DNA of 64,000 bases, taken from contig VIIQ02000779.1 of the NCBI GenBank assembly GCA_007449985.2, positions 62,001 to 126,000 of the forward strand, in the 5' to 3' direction. Of this stretch, positions 11,419 through 20,900 are shown piece after piece (position 1 is the first letter of the stretch; the number at the start of each line of letters is the position of its first letter). Source of the stretch: Desmodesmus armatus (lineage: Eukaryota; Chlorophyta; Chlorophyceae; Sphaeropleales; Scenedesmaceae). Both the position numbers and the translations under genes were made by a program. Below the pieces are notes generated by a model. It did not search any database and was not told where the DNA came from. It worked only from the letters and a program-made list of their open reading frames with translations.

Positions 11419-12187
11419 CTACTGTTCCGCGGCCCTGAGTGACCTAGTGAGGTGCAGGATGCGGTAGTTGAGCTTTGACACCTCAACCTCGGCTGCATTG
11501 GATGCTTTCACAGCCTGCACAACAGAGAGGGAAGACACAAGAGGACACACGGCAGCAGCAGAAGTGACACACAGTTGGTACGACAAGCGGTTGCTGTTGG
11601 TAGGGCTTTACTGCTGCAGAATAGTACGCTTGCAGGTACGCAGAGCCTGGCAGAGCATGCAAGGCATGCTGCACTAGCGAAGCATAGGCCGGCATGCAGG
11701 CTGTATGTGCCTGATTGCCTGCATAGGGACATTGTGTCGGCCAGGAGCAGGCGAGGCAAACTATGGTGATCCCAGACGAGCATCAACACCCTGCCAGTTT
11801 GTCATGTAAATAACCGCAGTGTTACACCAGCACCTGCTTTTGGCAGCAGCAGCTGCTGCTGTAGTGCTGATGCGGCAGCAGCTGCATGCTGCAGTGGCGG
11901 TGAATCAAACCCACCTCGTCCCGCTGCGCCCGCAGCTGATCGCTCTCTGCCTTGGCTTCAAGCAGCAGTGCTTTCAGTTCATGTAGATCTGACACTGTTG
12001 CTGCTGACAAGCCACCTCCACCTGTAGCAACCAACACGGCAGCTGTCAGTGGAGGGTCCAGTGAGGTGGGTGGCTGCGACGGTGAAATGAAGGTGCACCC
12101 ACCCTTGATCTTGCTCTCTATCTGTGACAGCCGTGCTTCAGCAGCCTGTGCTTGCTGCACCAAAGCTTGCACTACGCTAGGATCCAT
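11419..12187 (-). CDS. Small coiled-coil protein (95 aa, 3 exons)
   Basis: Exons are 12187-12103, 12021-11915 and 11514-11419. Donors (gg|gtgggt, gag|gtgggt) and acceptors (gctacag, tgtgcag) are canonical and the phases close exactly. The protein starts MDPSVVQALVQQAQAAEARL and is almost all heptad-like helix. It ends in YRILHLTRSLRAAEQ after SKLN. I have the impression that short plant proteins carry a similar YRI.HL.R.L ending, but I cannot name the family. A role as a small oligomeric coiled-coil adaptor is inference only. The start is the first ATG, and the gene is divergent from the one at 12788. Gene structure is well supported; function is unknown. Confidence 0.75.
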
Positions 12188-12787
12188 TCAGCACGCTACA
12201 GAACAGACTGGTCGCTGGGGCTAGGCTGGGCTATGCAGGGGCCAGTGGCTGGGGCTGCAGGCAACCAGGAGGGTGGCAGACAGATGCCACTGAAACGTAT
12301 CAACTGATCATACGATCCTCCCTGGAAAAGTGTGAAGTTGGTTAATGCTAGGTCTTAGGGGTGTAACAGGGTTTGGGTGATGCATCCAAGTATTGCATCA
12401 TCCATCGTAAACCGGTAACCAAAACGGTGCTCAGTCGTCAGAGTTAGCCGCTAAAGCTGTCGTTTTCGTGAAGTCGATAGTAGGACCTATCTCTTTTGTG
12501 AAAACTCCGCTGTGCAAGCTGGGAAGGGGTATCCACAGCTATTATCAGCCGCGCAACATATACTTTCCAGCCGCACAGGTGGGCTGCTGTTCCACAGGAA
12601 GTTGACACATGCATGGGGGTGCATGACCTGGCAATACAGATTGCTCAGCGTGTGTTTTATCGGTGTATTATTTCAGGTGTCTGTTCCTTATGGCGTGCAC
12701 ACCGCCATAGCTTGCACCACAAGCTCAGCAGGAGATTGTGGGTCAGAGCAGCACAGCAGAACAGCAGAGCAGCACAGCAGCAGCACG
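12188..12787. promoter_or_regulatory. Divergent promoter region
   Basis: About 600 bases separate the start codons of two divergent genes (11419-12187 minus, 12788-13977 plus). The interval is less rich in CAG runs than the coding regions. I see no recognisable core element, so this call rests on gene orientation alone. Confidence 0.45.
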
Positions 12788-13977
12788 ATGGTGCCTGCTG
12801 TCGCATCTATCGCTGTGGCAGATGGCAGTGGGGCACCCACACAAGCAGCCTTGGGCAACCTGCCAGGCCTGCAGCTGCTTCTGCGGATTTTGCCCTTCCG
12901 CAGTAGCAAACAGCAACACCAGCAGCACGTTACCAAGGTATGTGTCTCTGCATGCATGGCTGTTGACGGTTGGACGTCCGCTGCTCCATTGCACCCAGTC
13001 TCTACAAGGTTCACAGCTTACAAGCAGTCATACTGGTATGCCTGTAGCAAACCTCAAATCTGGTGGCAGGTTTGGGTCCCCATGCAGATCATCTTACAGC
13101 ACCTAACCCCAGTTCCTTGCATCTCGCATGTTTCCGAGAGCGCTTATCAGCCTGTGGCTGATTGGGTTGCACCTTTCTGTCCCTGCTGCATACGCAGTTG
13201 GCCCACATCAGTTCCACCATGGAGGAGCTTCACAGACACCCTCTGTGGCGGTACGGCAGCACAGCAGCACAGTGGCCAGAGCCTCGCAGCACCAGCAACA
13301 GGCCCCTTGCAGCAGCAGAGGCGGACAACGCCCTGCTCGCCTATGTGCGCCTGATGGCCGACACGGAGCAGCAGCAGGGCGTGCGCAAGCAGAAGCAGCG
13401 GGCTCGGCGGTCGTCAGGAGACATCAGCGCCGAGCTACATGCACTGTACACTCTAGCAGCCCTCCATGTTACACAGCAGCAGGATTCCTCTGAACAACGG
13501 TCAGGCAGCAGCACCGCATCCAACAAGCAGCCGATGTCGGATGGCGATATCATGCAGCTCCTGAAGGCTTATGCGTCTCTGGAGGACAGCAGCAAGCAGC
13601 ATGGCAGCACGGATCCATCCTGCGCTCCCCAGCACGGTGGCAGCAACGAGGGCTGGGACAGCAGGACGCAGGCGGCTGCAGCAGCTATGGGCGCTCTGTA
13701 TGCCTTTGCTCGGCTCGCTGACGCAGGCGCACAGCAGGAGTCGCAGCAGGACCCTTCACAGCAGCCGCAGCAGCCTGGCCATGCGCCTGGACAGCTGCAG
13801 GTCAGCGGCAGTGATGGCAGCGGCGCTGTGCAGGCGTATAAGTCACTTACGAATGGCAGCCAGAGCCCCAGCACCAGCAGCAGTACGAGGGGCAGCAGCA
13901 GCTCCAGCACCAGCGCGTCTGGGGACCTGCAGGTTTTGCTCAAACTGGCACGGCTGGGGGCGCAGGCGGCGTCGTGA
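12788..13977 (+). CDS. Low-complexity protein with repeated aromatic helix motif (309 aa)
   Basis: Two exons, 12788-12937 and 13198-13977, are joined by a phase-0 GT-AG intron (accaag|gtatgt to tacgcag). The start MVPAVASIAVADGSG is the first ATG in the frame. The protein is Gln-, Ser- and Ala-rich, but short hydrophobic helices of similar pattern recur: LLAYVRLMADT, LYTLAALHV, LLKAYASLED, LYAFARLADAG, VQAYKSLTNG, LLKLARLGAQ. They are spaced roughly 40-60 residues apart and separated by disordered linkers. I recognise no known domain. The pattern suggests a scaffold with repeated docking helices, which is inference. A transit-peptide-like N-terminus is possible but weak. Confidence 0.72.
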
Positions 13978-14659
13978 GCAGTGATACGTGTGTCAAAGAG
14001 TGTTTCGGGTTTACCTTTGGTTCAGTGTGTGTGTCGAGGCAGGAGCAGGGCCTAGCAGGAGGGACCCTGGTGGCCATATCATACAGGATGGCGTGTACCA
14101 TGCAGCGTTCTGTCACGTGCTTTCAGTCATGTTCGTATTCACTGCTTATCGTGTTAATGTGGTGCTTGGGAGGGTATATGTCTTGAGTGGATGGCGTTTG
14201 GTCAGCAGCAGGCTGGCTTGGGTGGCTGCAAATTGTGTCCAGCAGGCCTATGACGTGAGGACACACCGATCCAGTGCCTGCTGTGATTGTGCTGGTACAG
14301 TGGCGTGCTTGTAGCTGCTCGTAGCTACTTGTGGCTTGCCATATGAGTTGAAAGCATATCCAGCATTTGAGCTATGAATTGCCATGGGCTTGTTCTGAAG
14401 GTGGTGGGCCAGAAGTTCAGGACAGAAGTCAGAGGCACGGAGAGACATTGGTCGGTGTAACGTTTTTGGTTGGCAAAGGTACTGTTGAACACAATTCAGG
14501 CACATGTCAAACACTGCTGCGTCAAATCCTCTCTGTCAATCGATCCAAGCTTGAGAGGTGTTCAATGTGGCTCACAATACACAACACAGGTCGCATGATG
14601 GTGACAGTCGTACTATGAGATTGTAGCCAGGATGCGCAGATCGCAGCAGCAGAAGAAGA
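13978..14659. other. Intergenic / UTR stretch
   Basis: The interval lies between the stop of the 12788 gene and the start of the MRS2-like gene on the same strand. It presumably holds the 3' and 5' untranslated regions. No exon or repeat was seen. Confidence 0.55.
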
Positions 14660-17600
14660 ATGCCCACCACAGCAGCCAAGGTCATTGTCAGAAAGCTGTA
14701 CTCAGCTGCCAGCTGTGAATTGCAGCAAGGCAAGGGCAGTTTCTTGTCCCAGATCGTATCAAAGTGTCTTCCAGGCCCCAGTCACCAGCAACAGCAATGC
14801 AGCAGTGTCACCCAGTTGGCAACTGCAAGTTGCACCCCCAGCAGGAGGTCCAAGCACTCCCTCAGCTCAGACTTCACCTTTGAAGAGCAGGAGTTCCTGC
14901 GTTCTGCAGCAAACTACAATCGTCTCAGCAGTAGCAGCAGTAGTGGAAGCCCCAGCAGCAGCGGCAGGGGTGCTGATGCTCCTGGAGGCGCAGCAGCAAG
15001 GGACAGGGACAGCAGCCCGATAAGCCCCAGCTGTGATGTGCCGAGGGATCACCAGCTGCATGAGCTGTACCGTGCCCGACGAGATAATGTGGAGACAGCA
15101 GGCAGTAACACAGCCCTGTACAAGCTGCCCTCACGCATCGTCTCTGGCACTGTCAGTCCAGAGGAGTTCCTAAACGAGGAACACGTGCTGTCACGCTTCT
15201 ATGGTAGGTGCTGCTGGGGTCACTTGGGGTAGCAGACCCCTGTAGAGCATGCTTGATGATGCTATCTTTTGATTTCTGAAGCAAACATTCGCTGGGGACT
15301 TGGTTGAGCAGTGGTGATGATGTGTGGTAGCAGAGCAAGGCTGTGATGGGTCCTGCAATTGCTTGGGGTGGTTTGCTGTGTGGTTTGCTGGGTACTGAAG
15401 CGACTGGGGACAGCAGAGAGGGGTGCGTGAGAGGCTCTGGGGTCAGCTGTCACTGCTGCTGCTGCTGCTGCTGTTTTGGCTGCGCAGAGGAGGGGGTGCA
15501 CGGCGGGCTGGGTCGCAGGTTCAGGCGCAAGGTGCCGCTGTTCCAGGTGCGCAGCAGCAGGTCTGCAGCTGATCAGCGCTGCGACTAGATCATGTTGTAG
15601 GCACGGCAGTAGTCGCGGCAGGCAGGCGGGTGCTGTGTGTAGTGCAGCAAGGTAGTGCCCTCAGACTGTTGGCAGCAGCAAGTTTCAGGATTTGCAGTGT
15701 GACGCCAATGGATTACCATTGGTTGCATGTGACGCAGCAGTGGCAGCCAATGGCTTTTGTGTAAGCATCGGGCATACCATGTAGCATGCATGCACAATGC
15801 TTGCTAGGGTTCCCACACACCTCATGGCTCAATGCTTTTGTGTGTTGTGTGTCTGCAGGTGATAGAGTTCTTTGCGAATGGCACTGCCATAGAGGAGTAC
15901 AAGCCCCGCACCCCACAGCAGCTGGGCCTACACCCCCGGGATGTGGTGCTGTTTGCACCACTCAGCAGATTGGCAGCACCGCAGGTAAGCTGGCTGTGGC
16001 CACTCTGTGACTTCTTTTTGAACCTTGCTGCCATGTTGCTCGTTCCGCGAGTGCCTGCTATTGGAGAGGAGCTTTGTGTGTGTGGCTTGTCAGGACTGTT
16101 GAACACCATCATGATGTCATGGGACGGTCAGCAGCTGCCAGGTGGCCAGCCTGCCTAAATCTGTGTGTCTGTACAGGCATTGAATGGACAGTATAGCTTG
16201 TGCTGTCAAGCTGGGTTTGGCAGGGGCAGCTGCGCTGACCCTTCTTCTGTCTCTTGAAGGCAGCTGGAGACTCTATGTGAACACACACACTGTCGCTACA
16301 GCCAGCTCGGTGCATCTGTGTCTGTCTGTGTGCCCATGCTTGGTGCACTGCCTGTATTTCAACTGCTGTCGTGCCTGTTGGCTGCAGAGAGCCACCATTG
16401 TTGTGCATGAGGAGAAGATCCTGGTCAAGACTGAGATAGTGAAGGCTATCATCACACCCGACAAGGCAGTCCTCATCAAGGGCAGGTAACTGTCACTCTT
16501 TTTGAACTGCTTGACGTTTGAACATTTCAAATGAGCCACACTGATAGTACAGTGCACACTGGAGTTGCATCAGTTGGCAATAGCATCAGACGTAAACACA
16601 CGCAGTTGCATGAGTGATGAATTCTGCTGAATTGCTGTTTCTAGCACGCTGTTGAGGCCGCAACCATGTCATTAAATGGTTTGTCGATGGCACAGTGGTC
16701 ACAGCGGTAGCACTGATGGACACTTTTGCTGATGTCCTGCAGCAACGTGCGTGTCCAACCGGCACACGACAGAGGTCTTCCAAGATACACCAGCACAACT
16801 GGCGGTTACCAACTAATTGCATGTGTATCAATTTGGCTGCTGTGCTGGGCCTCATGCGCTGCTGCTGTCCTGCAGGCGCACTGCAGACACCCAGAAGCTG
16901 ACTCAAAACATCCTGGCAGCAAACGACCAGCGGCTCATGGCTATCGGTCTCTGCAGGAAACAGCAGGCCGCAGCACGTGCAGCAGCATCACAGCAGGTCA
17001 GTTGCATGCTTGATGGGGTGCACTTTGCCTATGTGATTAGCTGAAAGGGTCCAACATTTGTAGACTGTAAAAATTGTTTTCTGATCGTAATCTGGTGGCA
17101 TCTCATCTCATGGGTTCTGTTCTGGTGTGGAAAAGCCTGAGCCAGATCCAGTGCTGGCTGCATCCTGTTGGGTGTACGTCAAGTAATATGCCATGTGGGC
17201 ACTCACATGTGCCCTTGGCTGGCTGGCTGGTGCCAAGGTTGGGACCTTGTCCGCCATTCCTCTACTGTGCTGTACTATACTGTACCGTACTGTACTGTAC
17301 TGTACCGTGGTGTACTGCGGTATTGTATCATTTCCTGTACTGCAGGCCTCCGCACACGGCTGCAGCAGGGCAGCATCAGCCGCGCAGCTCCTCAAAGCCG
17401 CAGAGGTCCACGGCAACGTAGCATGTCTGTCACACATGTGCTCTAATGTGCTGTATTTCCCTGCATTCCTGTACTTCATGCATGTACTGCAGGCCTCCGC
17501 GCATGGCTGTAGCAGGGCAGCCTCAGCCGCGCAGCTCCTGAAAGCCGCAGAGGTCCACGGCAACGTAGCAGCATGGGAGCACATGGCAGAAGACGATGAC

Positions 17601-17892
17601 ACCTGGGCCACGCACAACGACAGCAGCAGCAGCAGCAGCAGCAGCTTGGAGGGAAGCTTCTACGGGAGCCATGGCAGCGCAGCAGCAGCTGCGCGGCCGA
17701 GGCGCAGGAAGCCTGGCATGGGGCACCGGGGTATGAGGACGGAGCTGCAGGATATTCCGTTTGGGATGCTGGTGCTGGAGGTGCTGTTGGATGCTACAGC
17801 AGGTGTGTGTAGACACAGGGAGCCACACACAGGGTGTGTGTGTGTGTGGGGGGGGGGGGTGGAGTGTGTTAGCACAGGGAGTACTTGTGTGT

Positions 17893-17925
<33 letters not shown>

Positions 17926-20900
17926 GTAGGGGCGGAGAGGGGGGGAGGTGTTGCTGGATGCCACAGCACGTGCGTGTTGTGGGGCCAGAGGTAGGAGGAG
18001 GGAGGTCGAGGACAGGTGCGGGGGGCGGGGGGGAGGGGGGGGGGGAGTAGGGGGGGGGGGGGCTAGAGGGTACATATGTGTGCTGAAACTTCCATGCTGC
18101 CCTGCTTTGCACCCTGCTGTCTATGATGTGTCCCCTCCTGCTGACCCGCAGAGTACCTTTACACCAAAGTGCAGCATCTCAATTGAATGCTGGATTCAGT
18201 AGCGGCAGACCTACGGCAGCCCAACCACTCTGACACAGACCATAGGGTACCTAGCTGTGCTGAAACTGCCACACTGCTCTGCTTGCTACCGTAGCAAGCA
18301 GGATGCTGCTTTCTGTGCTGTGACCCTGCTCTCTGTGCTATGTGCTGCTTGCTGCTTGCTGTACCCCCAGAGTACTTTTACACCAAGGTGCAGCATCTGA
18401 ACTGGATGTTGGAGTCTGTAGCAGCAGACCTGCGGCAGCCCAACCACTCTGACACAGACTCCCAGGCAGCAGTGGACAAGGCCCACCAGCTGCTGCCCAT
18501 CCAGAAGTTCCTCACCAGTTTGAAGAATGATGTGAAGGAGACAGCAGATGCCATCAAAGCGGTGAGTGGTGCTGGGTGATGTGCTGTGCTGTGACGTGGT
18601 GCCGTCTGGTCTGGGTGTGGGTTTTCTGGACACATATAGCTTCAGGTTTGCTGCGTCCTGCGCAGTCAACGTGTGCTAGGTGGACTGTGCCGCACTCGCT
18701 TGATCTGGCTAGGTAGGTTGGGGTTCAGTGTGGAGAGTACAGTTCAGCGGGCAAAGCATCCACATCACACCCTCTCCCCCCCCCCCCAATCCCTTCTGCT
18801 GTCTGCATCAGGCCATGGATGGCCACGACGTGCTGTACAAGCCGTGTGAGAGGTGGCAGGAGTATCGCCCAGCAGTAAAAGTCCTCACTTGTAACCCCCC
18901 CCCCCCCATCCTTTTGCTGTCTGCATCAGGCCATGGATGATCACGACACACTGTACGAGTTGTGTGAGAGGTGGCAGGAGTTGAAGCAGCAGTGAAAGTC
19001 CTCACTTGCAACACCCTCCCCCGCCCCCATCCTTTTGCTGTGTTTTTAGGCCATGGATGATCACGACACACTGTACGAGCTGTGTGAGAGGTGGCAGGAG
19101 TTGGAGCAGCAGCGCTGGACGACTGCTGAGCTGCAGCGGCGGCGGGCTCGTCTCGCACTGGATTACCCAGGGGACGAAGGTGGAGAGGAGGAGGTGTTTG
19201 GTGACCAGGTGTCAATCATCTACGGGGCAACCACTAACAAGCTAGGCTACAAGGTGGGGTCAACGGTGCCGCATGTGTTGGGCGCTGAAGGGATACGAGC
19301 GCTAGCAGCAGATATCCCCCAGATATTTGTGAGCAGCTCGTGGGGTGGCTGTGGAGTGGGTGGTGGCGTAAGTTTATCCGGGGGACGACATAGGGGAGGA
19401 GGAGTGTTTGGTGACCAGGTGTCCATCATCTACGGGGCAACCATTAACACAGGCTCAGGTACAAGGTAGGGTCGACGGCTCTGCTTGCATCAGCATTGCA
19501 TCAGCTGCGTCAAGATGACATGACATATGTCATGTCACAAGTTGGGATGGCTCAAGGAAGCCATGCTTGCACACTGACGCACTTGACCCAACATGTGCTG
19601 TGCTGTGCTACGATGTGGTGTGTCGTGCCCAGGCGTCAAACTCTGACCAGCAGGTTCGCCTGATGGTTGAGATGCTTGAGAGCTATGACAGGGAGATACA
19701 GAGCCTGGAGGGGTCAATCAACGAGGCAGAAGAAGACCTGGACAACACACGGTGAGGGGGGGGGGTAATGATGGGGGGGGGTGCCGTGTGTCCCTGCGAG
19801 GTGCATGGGGTGAGGGGGTGCTGGGAAAGGGGGAGGGGGTCAATCAACGAAGCATGGGGAGGACCTAGACAACACTCGGTGAGGGGCTGCCTGCCTGCTC
19901 TATGTCCGGCGGCCTCAAACAATGCGTCACCGCCACAATCCATTGCGGAGATGCAATTCAAACTCGTGCGTCCCTGCTGCACTGCTGTGCTGTACCTGCT
20001 GCCGGCAGCTGCATGCCTAATCTGCCTTTGATGGCCCCCCACAATGTGTTACTGTCACTGCCAAAAACACTGTGCAGATGCAACTCAGCCTGTATACTCC
20101 TGCACACTGATGCCTGCTGCGCATGCTACCTGCTATGCTGTTGCCTGCTGTACTGCTGCACTGCTGCCTGTCCTGTTGTTGCCGCCAGGGCGCTGTGGCA
20201 CATGCAGATGGACAGTCGGCGCAACCACATCATGCATAATGTTGATAAATATGTTGTTGACTAATCAACTGTGCTGCTGCCTGCTGTGCTGCTGCCAGGG
20301 CGCTGTGGCACATGCAGATGGACAGTCGGCGCAACCACATTATCATGGTCAACCTGTGGCTGTCCATGCTCAACATCAGCGTCATGGCCACCACTGTCCT
20401 GCCAGCTTTCTTTGGCATGAACTTGGACAGTGGCCTGGCTGGAGATGACCCACGCTACTTTGTGCTGGTGAGTCATTGTGCTGACTAATCTGTTGTTTAC
20501 TAATCAGCTGGCTTGCTTTAGTCAACAGTGTCAGTGTCTGATGAACCTGGACGGGTTGGTGACCCGCGCTACTTTGTGCTGGTGAGTCGTGCCGTGCTGA
20601 ACGTTGACTAATATGGCGTTGACTAATCATCTGGCCGGGTATAGTCAGCAGTGTGACTGTGTAATGAACCTTGACAGTGGCCTGGCTGGTGACGACCCGC
20701 GGTACTTTGTGCTGGTGAGGCGCCGTGCTGAATGTTTACTAATGTGTTGTTGACTCATCCAATGGTCGGGTTTAGTCAGGGGTGTCACTGTGTAATGAAG
20801 TTGGCCAGTGGCTTGGCTGGACCCGCGCTACTTGTGCTGGTGAGGTGCTGTGCTGAGCGTTGGCTGATGTGGAGTCGACAATATACTGGCCAGGGTTAGG

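Noticed and set aside
18152..18243. Alternative exon 7 for the MRS2-like gene
   Set aside because: It has an in-frame TGA at a position that encodes Trp in the real exon, and it stops before the exon's donor. It is a dead partial copy.
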